A stretch of 64,000 bases of DNA, from contig CAKMXJ010000019.1 in assembly GCA_928724745.1 (NCBI GenBank), positions 607,637 to 671,636 of the forward strand, given 5' to 3'. Source of the stretch: Anthracocystis setariae (lineage: Eukaryota; Basidiomycota; Ustilaginomycetes; Ustilaginales; Ustilaginaceae). Positions 10,210-21,228 of this stretch are shown here, one piece after another; positions within the stretch are counted from its first letter, which is position 1; each line of letters opens with the position of its first letter. Both the position numbers and the translations under genes were made by a program. A model generated the notes under the pieces. It had not been told where the DNA came from, searched no databases, and worked only from the letters and a program-made list of their open reading frames with translations.

Positions 10210-11498
10210 TTATTGGTCCTCAAGCGCAAGCTCAAGATCGGCACCGTAGAGTTTTGAATTGAAGAAGCCAGGGTCGAACCAGTTGACTCGAACGTAGCCA
10301 TCCTCACCTCCGGAAGCGTACGCGGTACCAGCTGGGTGGATCGCGATGGTGTTGATAGGACCAAAGTGACCGGGCAGACGAGCGCACTCCTCCTCAAACA
10401 CCTTGTGCCAGAATCGCGTCTCGAATCGACCTTGTCGTGCCGAAGTGGTGGTCACATTCATGGCGTCCTGACCACCACCGACGATGACGAAAGGTTTGGT
10501 GGGGTGGATGGACGCGCTGTTCAACGGCGTCTCTGTGGCGTACGTCTTGATCACTTGAAGAGTCTTGGAGTCGATCAGCTTGGCGGTCTTGTCTCTGGAC
10601 GACGTGACAAAGTATGTTCGGTCCGCCGACATCTGCAGATCCGAAATCACTTCGCTGTGTGCTTTGGTCGAGTTCTCCTCGAGTTCAGCGTCGATTCCGG
10701 ACTCGGGCTCCTTGTCGTCGTGGTAGTAGGTTGCGACTTTGCCGTCTTCGTGACCGGTGATGATGTATTGGTCGCACGGCGCAAATGCAGCGACAACGGC
10801 CTTGGGCCCCGAGAAGGTGATGGTGCGCGTGGGTTCAGGATCTTGTTGGCTCCACGAAGCTGGGTCGCGGTTGATGCGGAAGACACGCAGCGCACCACGG
10901 TGGCCCATACGTGCTTCAGTGACAACAAGAACCTGAGTGCAGTCTTCGGAAAAGGCGACGCGCTTGGCGGCAGTGGCAAACTCCCACACGAAAAGGCACT
11001 TGCCCGTGGCTACCTCCCAAAGGCGCATCTGGTTGTCGGCGGATCCGGAAACGAGCAATGTCGATGTGGCTGGGTGATAGGAATACCGTAATCAGGCCAT
11101 GCCATCCGAGCGAAATGGAGGGACATTTGGTCGAGGTGCACAGTGTACATGTCGAAAGGGAACCGGTTGAGCATAGATGTAGAAATGCGTTTCGAAATGT
11201 AGGTGGACGGACGTCGGAATCGTAGCATAAAAGCGGCAATGGTGGTGAGTTAGTTTACAGCTGTTTGGAATGACTCAAAGTGATGGTCGGATCAGCGTTG
11301 TTTTTGAAACTTACCGTCAACATCGACGGTCCAGATGGTACCGTTGTGGCCCTCGTAGGTTCCGAGACGCTCGCCATTGTGAGAGAACCAAGCGCTGATG
11401 ACGGGGTCCTTTGCGACCGAGAAGAGAAGGTCGCCCTCGAGGTTGAACTTGATCTGAGTGAGCGAACGCTCGTGACCGGAAAGCAGGATCGGCCGCAT
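10210..11498 (-). CDS. TIF34: Eukaryotic translation initiation factor 3 subunit i (eIF3i)
   Basis: Two exons, 11315-11498 and 10210-11069, joined across a 245-nt intron (GTAAGT...CAG), give 347 residues, the same length as yeast Tif34. Exon 1 reads [19 protein letters not shown], then DLLFSVAKD and [20 protein letters not shown]. The junction restores [20 protein letters not shown]40 blades follow, including [24 protein letters not shown] and [28 protein letters not shown] near the C-terminus. It forms a seven-bladed propeller that joins eIF3b and eIF3g in the eIF3 complex, which loads 43S ribosomes in the cytosol. A single-copy housekeeping gene with nothing unusual. Confidence 0.96.
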
Positions 11499-13308
11499 GA
11501 TGAGAAATGTGCCGTAGATGGATGGTGGTGGAGGATACCCAAAGAAACAGATGATGGCCAACACCGTCGAGAAGATCTCGAAAAGAATTCTCGGACGTTG
11601 AAAAGAAGCAGCAATTCTGGCGCGCTGTGGGAAAGGGCACCTCGTTGGCTGGCTGAACCGTAGCAGACAAAAGTGAGTGCGTGTTGCGTTGGGTTGGGTT
11701 GCGTTTTTCGTTGCTTTCCTCGCTTTTGCCAAACTTGCAGCAGCACAAAGCGATGCCGAGAAAGGTAGAGTGAAGCTCAGCCCGCCAGCCGCGCCCAGAC
11801 AAAGGGACGAAGGCAAGGAATTTCATCTTCTGGCAACAAAATCTGGCTTCAATCGCATCTTTCCACATTTTTGTAACGCGGAAATCAGCTTTTTGAAGCA
11901 ATCCTGCATGGGGAATTTCGAAGAATTTGTATTCGTGCCCATCTATCTACTTTACAGTAGCTTGACTTGACAAATGGTCTGGCACAGATTATTATAGCAG
12001 ATTTAAAGTCAAACATCTCGAGAGAGTCAAGTCAAGGGTCTCGGCTTCAGGAATATTCGTGAGCTCTTTCGATCTTACATTTTGAACTTTTATCCATCAC
12101 ACTGGACTACGTTCTGAGGCTGAGACGTTGGCTTCAGATTGACGAAGCAGCAGCTTCTTTGCTGCCGATATCTTTGACCTCAAAAGAGAATGTTAAGATT
12201 TCAATGATGCCACTGAAATTCACAAGGGCAAAGGTTGAAGACGGGCGGGCAAGGACACGGCCTCTAGAACCATGCCAGATCGAGGCTGGTTCTAGCTACT
12301 GTATCTCGACTAGTTGGCAAGGCTCGTATTCTGTTGGGATCATCTAGCATCAAACGTTGCTTCTGTCTTGTACACTGTATGTCAATCAATCAAGAGCATG
12401 TGACGATGTATGAACAACAACAACTACTTTTTCTTCGACTTGTTTTGCCCAAGGTCAGTCAACTTGCGTCGAGATGCAGGCTGCAGCAACAAACCAATAC
12501 AAAGATGGAAACCCAACCGACTCCGTTTTGTAATGGTTTTGCAAGTACGTAGTAACTAGAGTTGAAGATTGAAAAAAAATGGGCTTGATTTAACTCACTC
12601 GAAGCCCGGTACGCCGGTCGAGTGAGTTGTGAAGAGCACAGAGAGTGCCTTGGACAGACTGGAATTGAAAGGCGTCGGCTGCCCCTCTGCCGCGTCCCCC
12701 CCCCCAATTGCGTTCGAGAGAGGCAGTAACGCTACAGTAAAGGAGAAGAGTGTAGTGGTGTGAACAGGCTGCGGAGACAAACGACGGCGTCTAGACCCGC
12801 AAATCACTCGAATTAAGCACGCGCACACTCACTACGCGGCGGGCCAGCTTTCAAGTCGGAATCAAGCGCCATCCACACTGCGAATCGTGTCTCTCTATCA
12901 ATCGCTCCCTCGCCGTCGCCACCAATTCCGTTCGCCTCCTCCGCTATTCCTCTTGCCTCTCTTCTCTTCAATCCCTCCTTCTCCACACTTCCATCTTCCT
13001 TTTTGGGTTCTTCTGTACCACAACTTGTTTTTTTTGCGCTCATCTTGCATTGCCTCTATCCCGATCGCAAGTTCTTGCTTGATCCAAACAACGGTCGCTT
13101 TCCGATCCCACCTTGGCATTTCCAACCTCTCCGCGCAGGCATTTTGGCTCCATCACCTCACCATCTACCCAGCAAATTCGTCATCGATCACTCTGGCACC
13201 GAACATCACGGCGTTACGCACCTCATCGTCCAGTTGTCCAAATCGTCCTCCGTCTCGTTCATCTGCAGCCTGTCTCGAACGGCGCCGCTTAGAAGTTAAC
13301 TCGACAAC
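11499..13308. other. Divergent promoter region between eIF3i and PP2C
   Basis: No convincing gene in 1.8 kb. The left part is the eIF3i 5' leader and promoter. The right 450 bp (about 12860-13308) are CT-rich and lead into the PP2C start. A C run sits near 12699-12706. Confidence 0.6.
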
Positions 13309-14910
13309 ATGGGTCAGACACTCTCGGAGCCCGTTACCGACAAGAATGTCTCTTCGGGCGGCAACGATTCCGTCCTCTATGCCATATCTGATATGCAAGG
13401 ATGGCGTATCAGCATGGAGGACTCGCACGCAACCATTCTCGATATCAAGGATGCCGCCGATCGCATTGTTGGCAACTTTTTCGGTGTTTACGATGGCCAC
13501 GGAGGTAAGTCCACCTTCGAATCTCGGTGGCTTTCCGCTCTTGAGCTATGCGATCTGACCTGCCCTTGTACCTCTTTCGTTCCTCTCGTCCACAGGCTCG
13601 GCCACCGCTCAATTTTGCGGACAACAGTTGCACCAGATTCTCATCCAAGATGAAAAGTTCAAAGCAGGAGAATACACACAGGCGCTAGAGAACGCCTTTG
13701 TCCAGGCCGATAGACAACTCCTAGGTACCGGTATGTGTGCTTTCCCCATTTCACCGTGTGGTTCCGTCGTTTGCATTCACTCATCGTCACCTCCCACCCT
13801 TCCTGTCCTACAGATCCAGATTTCTTCGTCGAACCCTCGGGCTGCACTGCGGTAACCTGTTTCATCAAGACCAACGACGCGAACCCGAAGAGGATCGAGA
13901 GGGTGTTTTGCGCAAATGCAGGCGACTCGCGATGTGTGCTCTCTCGCGCCGGTCTCGTGCTCGAGATGAGCACCGACCACAAGCCTACACTCGAATCGGA
14001 GCGTTCGCGTATTGAGGCAGCTGGTGGCTACGTCAGCTGGGGCCGCGTCAACGGCAATCTCGCTCTTAGCCGAGCCATCGGAGACTTTGAGTTCAAGCGC
14101 GCCAACGATCTGCCCGTCGAGAAGCAGATCGTCACCGCCGTGCCCGAAATCATGGAGCAGGACGTTTTGCTCGAAGATGAGTTCCTCGTTCTTGCATGTG
14201 ACGGTATTTGGGATTGCCTCAGCAGTCAGGACGTAACAGACATCGTGCGACGATCCGTCGCCAACGGTAAGGAGCTCGAAGAAATCTGCAAGGATCTTAT
14301 GGACCGATGCTTGGCGCCGGAGTCAGACACGGGCGGAATCGGATGCGACAACATGACGGTCTGCATCGTCGCGTTGCTCAACGGCAGAACCAAGGAGGAG
14401 TGGTACAGCTGGATCAAGAAGAACATTGACGTGCCCAAGGACGGCCACACGACTCCTCAATCCGTTCCTCCCGTCTTCAAGAATGCAGCACAGTCTGTCA
14501 GGGATCAGGACGTTTACATGCATGACGGCAACCGCAGCGTCAGCATTCAGTCTCTTCTTTCCGGCCGTATGGCGCGTGGCGACGACGACGAGGAAGGCGA
14601 AGGTTCGCTCCGTTTGCCAGGTGGCTTGGCAGGCGCCCTCAGCGGTGCAGGCATCGTTTTCCGACCCGGACAACGCTCGGAGGGAGGAGATGTGGTTTAC
14701 GAGGCACACGTTGTTGACGAGGAGGACAGCGACGAGCATTCCGAAGGCTCTGGCGCCGAGTCCAAGGCAGCAGCCTCCGCTGGAGCGCAGGAGCCCAAGA
14801 TTGTGGATTCACCTCGCCAGGATGCCAAGGCGGCCAGCTCGGCACAGGACTCGGACAAGATGGAAGTGGATCACGAGTCCGAGACAGCGGCAAAGACGCA
14901 AAGTGGCTGA
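13309..14910 (+). CDS. PP2C-family Ser/Thr protein phosphatase (Ptc2/Ptc3-like)
   Basis: Three exons, 13309-13504, 13596-13730 and 13814-14910, with introns of 91 and 83 nt (GTAAGT...CAG and GTATGT...CAG), give 475 residues. Metal-binding and catalytic motifs of the PPM/PP2C fold are intact: RISMEDSHA, FFGVYDGHGG across the first junction, CANAGDSRCVLSR, DHKP, LALSRAIGDFEFK, LVLACDGIWD and GGIGCDNMTV. The N-terminus MGQTLSEPVT is typical of the Ptc2/3 group, which dephosphorylates MAPKs and checkpoint kinases; Gly2 could be myristoylated. The C-terminal 170 residues are acidic and low-complexity (DDDEEGEGS, DEEDSDEHSEGS). Mn2+/Mg2+-dependent activity in cytosol and nucleus is expected from the family. 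Confidence 0.93.
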
Positions 14911-16194
14911 GCGCAAAGAAAAAAGCGAAAGAAAATGCGAAAGCGAAGAAAGACGCTTCGTCAATACCACCGGAGAGGTCACGCAGCCTAGGCGCTCACA
15001 AATAGCACGCCTGCCCTGTGGACCGAACCGCCAAGATTCCTTTCCAACCCCAGATGGTTCAGTCTCGCGAGCATACCTTTCTCATCCTTCTCCACACCAA
15101 CGAATCAGTCTTCTGCGCGGGTTCTGACATTGTAGACACTACGATACCAGCTTTGCCAAATGCACGAGACGACGTGGAAATGTCAGCACATGAACGGATC
15201 CTTTCTGCAGGCTTGAGTTTTCGATGATTGCATCTGAAGAATCCCAGGGGTCAGCGTTGCGAACAGCATGTGTCAAAAAGGATCCACACGGTCACGTTTT
15301 TTTTAATTTTGTGTATCATGCACACTATGCACAATCTTGGTCATGAGTTCTCAACATTCAGCTTCTTATCTCATAGCGTGCTTGCATTGGATTGATATTG
15401 ACTAGTGTCGGTAGATGTGAGCTGCTGCCATCTGAAAAGTTGAGTGGACTTCAAGGCTTGATGATGCTGTGCTCAGCCAGTCATGCTGCATGTTGTCAAT
15501 TGAAGCTGATTTCAAGGTAGAAAGTAGGCTTGCTCCGGAAGCTGTGTTTACAACATTGATGCTGCCTGAGTTAGCTCTCTGTCAACAGAGTCATCACTGC
15601 AAGCCATGGACTCTCGGATGGTGTCAGCTTTGGCTCAACAAGCCTACTTCCTATCTTGGCTAGCAACTTGCCTTTTGTGCAAGAACTACCATCTGAGCTT
15701 CATGTGCTATCAACCACCCCTCACCAAACATCAAGCTAGCTAGCTGGTATGATCTTTGTATTGCTGTATCAAGCTGCACACCATCAAGTGCAAGCAGATC
15801 CATCAAGTAGAATTCTGAAATTTCAAATCGTGCACATGCTTTTTGGCACGTGTTGTTAACTGTGCCTTCGTGCAGCAGAGGACCCTGCGTTTCGGCCCTT
15901 CCGTGCAACCCAAACACCCCTGAGCACACGCATACACCTCACTTTCATCACTGCAATCCCAGCAGCTGCTTTGCCCACTTGCCACCACCACCTCCTCCTC
16001 CTGCATTCGACTTCGACGCTCGGAAGTTTGCGATAATATCCAGAGCAATGATCTGAGAATTTCTCATTTCTAGCTTCACTTCGGAGCATCCGTCTTGGCG
16101 ACACCCAACACTAGCTCGGCGCATATCACAGGTCTAGACAGCCTGCCATCGAGCACAACTTGATACAGTGTCCTCGACACCGCCTCGGAACGCA
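14911..16194. other. PP2C to antiporter intergenic region
   Basis: No gene recognised. An AAAG-rich stretch directly after the PP2C stop and a TTTTTTTAATTTT block near 15298 could serve 3'-end formation. The sequence from about 15860 to 16194 is CT- and CCT-rich 5' leader for the antiporter gene. Confidence 0.6.
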
Positions 16195-19125
16195 ATGTCC
16201 GCTCACAACTTTGGCTTTCTTAGCCATGTCGATCCGCTCGGATTCGATCCGAACAACTACATCCTCACCACCAATGGCCTTGGTCTCTTCATGACACAGG
16301 TCATCATCATCATTACCCTGTGTCAGCTGCTCGGCAAGCTGTTCAGAATGATAGGCCAACCAGCAGTCGTCGGCGAGCTGCTCGCAGGGATCCTTCTCGG
16401 TCCCACGGCTCTGGGCAACATCCCCGGCTTCACCGAAACCATCATCCCCACACACGCCTTGGGCCTCCTCAAACTCATGGCCACCATCGGTCTGTCGTTT
16501 TTCCTCTTCCTCATTGGTCTCGAAACCGATACCGAACTCATGGCCAAGTACTGGCAGAAGGTCGTCATCATTACATTGCCCGGCATGGCAATCCCATTCG
16601 CTGTCGCCGTCGGCATCGCTCGACTCATCTGGCAGATCGAGACCGACCAGTCCATCCAGTTTACCACCTTCTTCCTCTTTGTTGGAACCGTCATGGCCGT
16701 AACCTCGCTCTCGGTCCTTTCGCGTATCATGGCCGAGATGAACATCCTCAGCACTCGTCTCGGCTGCATAACCATCGCAGCCGGCGTCTGCAATGATCTC
16801 ATCGGTTACGTCTTGCTCGCGCTCGGTTCGGCTTTGGGCGGCGGAGGCAAACAAATCAATGCGCTGTACCAATTGCTCGCAGCTGCCGGCTACGTTCTTT
16901 TGCTCTTGTTCTTGTTCCGTCCACTCATGAATCACCTCATCGCCCGCAGCGGATTCGACATGACCACCGGAGCCGACGACCGTGTTCCCGAACATTTACT
17001 CGTCGTTGCACTCGTAGGCGCCCTGATCAGCGCCTTCTTCACCGATTCCGTCGGCGTGCATCCCATAGTGGGCGCCTTTGCTTTCGGCGTATGCTGTCCT
17101 CACGGCAATTTCGCGGTCAAGGTCACCGAAAGTATCGAGACCCTCGTAATGCTTGTCCTATTGCCCCTCTACTTCGTCACCAGCGGTCTCAGCACCGACT
17201 TCAAACTGCTAAACGATGCCACCGCATGGGGGCTCATCTGCCTCCTCCTCATCGCAATCTTTGTCAGCAAATTTGGTGCCACTACCGCCTCGGCAAAGCT
17301 GGCCGGCATGACTTGGCGAGAGGCCATGTGTGTGGGAAGTCTAATGCAGAGCAAGGGCATCATCGAGATCATCATCCTCAACGTGGCACTTCAGCTCGAG
17401 GTCGTCAGCCCAAAGATCTTTGCCATGCTCATTGTCTGCTTCCTTTGCACCACCATGACGGTCCGACCCTTGTCGAGCTTCGTCTACTTTTCGACCGCAG
17501 CAAAATCCAGTGGCGCCACCGACGACCAAGATCCAGATGATCCGCATGCGCACACCAACGACAGCAAGCTTACGAGTCCATCCAGCGATCAGTTCGAGTC
17601 GAGTGATTTCCCCATCACCATCGCTATTGCCTCGCCTAGTCCTGCGGTCAAAACGCTTATGTTCCTTCTCAACCTTCTCGGTCACCAAAATGCTATCACA
17701 CGACCCGAGGCAACTGGCAACACGGACGATGCCGTGGGCCAAATGTCGATCGATCTGCTTCGATTACTACCGATCGAATACACCACCTCCTCGATCATGC
17801 AGCTCATCAACTATTCGGAGGAAAGGCAGCGCGACGAGATGATGGAAAGTCTCAAGCAGGTCCAACAGCTCTGCGGTGTGCCCACTTCCGCGATGCTGGC
17901 TCGCGAAAGGAAGTTCGGTCATTTTACCAACACTCCAGCAACCTTGGACGTGACACTCGTCACAGACAAGCTTCGTCTCTCTGTTCCGCCCGACACCTTC
18001 GTCGTACCCCGCTCAGACATGATCAAGACGATCGGGCAGCAGAACGTCCGAGCGCAGCATCGGCTACGAAGCGCTGAAAACAATACGTCAGACCTGGGAC
18101 AAGGATTGGCTTTGGTCACCTGGGAAGCGCACAACTCTCGCGGTAGAGGCTTGTCTTGGCTTGGAGCTGCAGCAGCCGCAAGCGGACTCTCCTTCTCAAA
18201 ATCGCTCAACGAAGAAGATGCGGCTGTGAGCTTCTTCCAAGCTAATTCTGATGCTCAGTCGCTTCCGGCTCGACTCTTCCGCACTTTACGAAAGCAGTGC
18301 GCAACGGGGGTTCTTCTGGACCCGAGCATGTCACGTTTCCCATCCATTCCGGACGATTCACGAGCAATCCGGCATGCACTGGAACGCAGCCATAGCCTGC
18401 AGAGGCCCCTCGGCGCTCGGAGAATCATCGTCCCCTTCTTCGGAGGTGCTGATGACAGGGCTGCGGTGGAATTCTTGCGTAGGGTCGTGCTCACTTCGGG
18501 CAGCAGCGTCCAAGGTTTGGTGATTACTTTTACCAGCAGCGATGGCTCTGGTTCCGGTATGGTGCCGGAGGCTCTCTCTGCGGATAGGCCTGTGCCAATG
18601 GAAAATCCAATCGCAGACGACGAGAACATCCACTCCATCAACTTGAAGACCATTTACCAGCAGGAGGCAGCTCGAGTCGATGCTCGGTTTCTCTTCCATC
18701 AGCAAGATGCATCGACGGCGGTTGCAACGGTCAAGTCGATGGCCGAGGTGCAAGTCGAGGAAGAAAAGACCTCTGTCGACGAACCGATTCCCGCAGTACG
18801 CAGCACCGAGGCTGGTGTGGTCTTTATCAACCTCCCCTTGAGCCCCGATACGTTGGGCAACCCTATCCGAACGATGGCTCGAACCCTTCTTCCGCTCCTG
18901 GATGAGCAGCAGGACATGGTGATCATCGGACGGGGAAAGTGGAATCAAAGACCGAAAGAGTTCAGGCTGGAAGTGGAGAAGATGCACTGCCAATTGGCAG
19001 GGTTGGCGGAGGATTTGCGCGAGGAGTTGCGGACGGTGGGAAATTGCTTGGGGGCGGTAAGTGAGGGCCTGTTGATGCAATCTTTGAGGAGTTGTGCAGT
19101 GGTTGTACAGGCTGCTCAGCAGTAA
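16195..19125 (+). CDS. KHA1: K+/H+ (cation/proton) antiporter, CPA2 family, Kha1-like
   Basis: 976 residues from the first in-frame ATG, MSAHNFGFLSHVDPLG; the codons before it lack an ATG. A hydrophobic N-terminal half of about 12 membrane segments (roughly residues 30-440) carries the Na_H_Exchanger signature GQPAVVGELLAGILLGPTALG, then FLFLIGLETD, and the ion-site pair N200-D201 in GVCNDLIGYVLLALG. A long hydrophilic C-terminal half with a possible nucleotide-binding or regulatory role follows, as in yeast Kha1 (873 residues). Kha1-type transporters act in Golgi/endosomal membranes in pH and K+ homeostasis. Single exon. It converges with the prenylcysteine oxidase gene 198 bp downstream. 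Substrate preference cannot be read from sequence. Confidence 0.9.
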   Translation: MSAHNFGFLSHVDPLGFDPNNYILTTNGLGLFMTQVIIIITLCQLLGKLFRMIGQPAVVGELLAGILLGPTALGNIPGFTETIIPTHALGLLKLMATIGLSFFLFLIGLETDTELMAKYWQKVVIITLPGMAIPFAVAVGIARLIWQIETDQSIQFTTFFLFVGTVMAVTSLSVLSRIMAEMNILSTRLGCITIAAGVCNDLIGYVLLALGSALGGGGKQINALYQLLAAAGYVLLLLFLFRPLMNHLIARSGFDMTTGADDRVPEHLLVVALVGALISAFFTDSVGVHPIVGAFAFGVCCPHGNFAVKVTESIETLVMLVLLPLYFVTSGLSTDFKLLNDATAWGLICLLLIAIFVSKFGATTASAKLAGMTWREAMCVGSLMQSKGIIEIIILNVALQLEVVSPKIFAMLIVCFLCTTMTVRPLSSFVYFSTAAKSSGATDDQDPDDPHAHTNDSKLTSPSSDQFESSDFPITIAIASPSPAVKTLMFLLNLLGHQNAITRPEATGNTDDAVGQMSIDLLRLLPIEYTTSSIMQLINYSEERQRDEMMESLKQVQQLCGVPTSAMLARERKFGHFTNTPATLDVTLVTDKLRLSVPPDTFVVPRSDMIKTIGQQNVRAQHRLRSAENNTSDLGQGLALVTWEAHNSRGRGLSWLGAAAAASGLSFSKSLNEEDAAVSFFQANSDAQSLPARLFRTLRKQCATGVLLDPSMSRFPSIPDDSRAIRHALERSHSLQRPLGARRIIVPFFGGADDRAAVEFLRRVVLTSGSSVQGLVITFTSSDGSGSGMVPEALSADRPVPMENPIADDENIHSINLKTIYQQEAARVDARFLFHQQDASTAVATVKSMAEVQVEEEKTSVDEPIPAVRSTEAGVVFINLPLSPDTLGNPIRTMARTLLPLLDEQQDMVIIGRGKWNQRPKEFRLEVEKMHCQLAGLAEDLREELRTVGNCLGAVSEGLLMQSLRSCAVVVQAAQQ

Positions 19126-19323
19126 GCGACACGATGCTTTCAGGATGTTTTGCATTTCACAAATATACCCGCAATCGGTTCATACATGTCGCTCGCTTCG
19201 CACTTGCATAGAACCGAGCACAATCGTCTGTTCAAAATCTACAGATTGGGCATGTGATCAAGCTTGACGCCAAAGGACGCGATTGAAAATGGGGAGGCGT
19301 GATCCATATGCAGAGTGTGAGGA

Positions 19324-21228
19324 TTAAGCAGAATCGCATCCCCAGCCTGCCCAGTTCTCGTTTTGCATTGGATCGTCGGAGTCGTCGTTGATGTTGAAGT
19401 GGCAATCTTTGCCGTTGACTAGGTCGTCTCCGTACCAATTCTGGAGGATGAGGGCGACGGTGTTTTTAGCAGCGACTGTGGAGGTTTCCATGGTGGAGAT
19501 GAGGGATTCGAGCGCGTTTGGGTAGTAGAGGTTTTGGTCGATTTGGATGGCGGGGAAGCGCGTGGTGGGCGTGAGGTAAGGATACGAATCCCAGGCGTGT
19601 CGATAGATCCAAGAGATGGACGAGAGTCCAAAAAGCGAGTCGAGCAGAGAATCGGAGATAGGTTCCGCCGAAAAGATCTTGACGACGTACTCTTTGGCGC
19701 TTTCCTCCGGCAGCGTGTCCCGAGATGCAGGTGGTTGCACCGAGCGGAGGTAGTTGAGGGAGAAGAACTCAAGCTTAGGGTTTTTGATCTTGTCTTGGGC
19801 TGTTCCCCACGGTGGCAACTCTTCAGGCTCACCACCAGGAGCAGGCTCACCACCAGGAGCAGGATCACTGGGAGGTGCGGGCTTTTTCTTGTCGCTTGCC
19901 CTGCGAACGCTCTCATCTGAAGTGAGGATGGTTTTAGGTACTTGGTCTTGCCTACCTAAGCCAAAGTACTCGGGGTTGGGATTAGCGCGACTCGTTGTGA
20001 GCAGGGTCACGTGCAGATGGACAAATGGTTTGGCCTTTACCCTCTCTTTAGTGTTGAGCAGAGTAATGTCAGCATTGTGCCAAGGAGTAGCGATGATGAC
20101 AGCGTCATAGACCTCTCCCTCGCCGGATTTGGTGCCAATGTAGTACTCGGCCTGCGCAGAATCGCTTGCTGGGTTCAACGGAATCCGAGATGATGCGTTG
20201 GTGGGGCTGGCTGCGGAGGAAGGCAATTTGACGATACCTGTCACTGTTCCTTCCACCCCAGTCAATATCCGTGCGCCGGACCGACGAGCGAACTCCTCAA
20301 AGATGCGATAATTACCTGCCTTGACTCCATCTGCTCCGGAAGCAGCTAGACTGACGAGTGCACCGAAGCCGTGGATGCGATCTGTATCTTGCGCATAATT
20401 GACTCTGGTAGCGGCTTCGACCATTTCCTCTATGAAGAGTTCCGAGATCCTGCGATCTTTGAAGAATTGCATGCCTGTTGTTGCTGCAAGTTGGCTGGCG
20501 TTGACTGCGTCTGCGAGATGTTCAACACTTGCCCAAGGATAACCGGAATAGGTCTTGTGTGCGGCACGACGTGAGTGCAGAAAGCTGGGTTGGTACAGAC
20601 TAGTAAAATGTTCGAGTTGCTTCTTGACGACGGCTTCTGTAGCGATGGCACTGTATCCGTAGCGCAAGAAAAACTTGGCACTGGTCCACCAGGAAGATTG
20701 GTCGCCTTCGAACAAGAATTGCTGACCATCCCAGATGCCCATCTGTCCCGACATGCCGGCGTGTGCGCCGGTTTCCAGACCAAAGTCCTTCACTGCCCTC
20801 CTGATATTGTAGTTGACATCTGCAAAGATGCTGGCGCCCAGCTCGATGGGATCTTTGGACTTGTCGTTGTACGGCCAAACCACGGCAGTGCGGCCACCGA
20901 TGCGAGTCTCGCGTTCGTAGATGGTTACGTCGATAGTGTCGGCAGAATAGTTGCCGGATGCAAGGCGGTCTTGAGCTTGTCTCAGAAAGTAGGCTGCGGA
21001 AGTGCCAGAAGGGCCTGCACCGATGATGGCAATCTTGCGAGTTCGAGGTCGTACGTGGGAGGAAGAGGCGGAGGAGGAAGCAGCCAGGTCCGAGGGAGCT
21101 GCACCGGAGTCGACGTAAAGCGGACGTCGACTGACATCTTTCCATCGCATATCAAGCTGAATGGCGGATGCAAATGAAGCCGCTTGAAGTGACGAGAGCA
21201 GCAAGATGAGGAGACTAGGACTACGCAT
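19324..21228 (-). CDS. Prenylcysteine oxidase/lyase (FAD-dependent, secretory or vacuolar)
   Basis: 634 residues, single exon. A signal peptide is evident (MRSPSLLILLLSSLQAASFASA). The FAD-binding Rossmann motif KIAIIGAGPSG ends at residue 75, followed by VTIYERETRIGGRTAV and the prenylcysteine-lyase-type segment IELGASIFADVNYNI. HGFGALVSLAASGADGVKAGNYRIFEEF matches the family core. Prenylcysteine oxidases cleave the thioether of farnesyl- or geranylgeranyl-cysteine released from degraded prenylated proteins, giving cysteine, a prenyl aldehyde and H2O2. In smuts, a-factor-like pheromones and Ras/Rho proteins are prenylated, so this enzyme may help recycle them. A Pro/Gly-rich insert with the repeat PAPGGE lies near residues 440-460. 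Confidence 0.88.
   Translation of the reverse strand: MRSPSLLILLLSSLQAASFASAIQLDMRWKDVSRRPLYVDSGAAPSDLAASSSASSSHVRPRTRKIAIIGAGPSGTSAAYFLRQAQDRLASGNYSADTIDVTIYERETRIGGRTAVVWPYNDKSKDPIELGASIFADVNYNIRRAVKDFGLETGAHAGMSGQMGIWDGQQFLFEGDQSSWWTSAKFFLRYGYSAIATEAVVKKQLEHFTSLYQPSFLHSRRAAHKTYSGYPWASVEHLADAVNASQLAATTGMQFFKDRRISELFIEEMVEAATRVNYAQDTDRIHGFGALVSLAASGADGVKAGNYRIFEEFARRSGARILTGVEGTVTGIVKLPSSAASPTNASSRIPLNPASDSAQAEYYIGTKSGEGEVYDAVIIATPWHNADITLLNTKERVKAKPFVHLHVTLLTTSRANPNPEYFGLGRQDQVPKTILTSDESVRRASDKKKPAPPSDPAPGGEPAPGGEPEELPPWGTAQDKIKNPKLEFFSLNYLRSVQPPASRDTLPEESAKEYVVKIFSAEPISDSLLDSLFGLSSISWIYRHAWDSYPYLTPTTRFPAIQIDQNLYYPNALESLISTMETSTVAAKNTVALILQNWYGDDLVNGKDCHFNINDDSDDPMQNENWAGWGCDSA

Noticed and set aside
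11799..11806. ACAAAGGG, identical to the smut pheromone response element
   Set aside because: A single 8-bp match near the eIF3i leader is expected by chance in 64 kb, and none was seen upstream of the mating-scaffold gene.
16126..16995. 289-codon minus-strand ORF opposite the antiporter N-terminus
   Set aside because: Acidic, Glu/Asp/Gly-rich shadow of membrane-segment codons; the + strand has the antiporter signatures.
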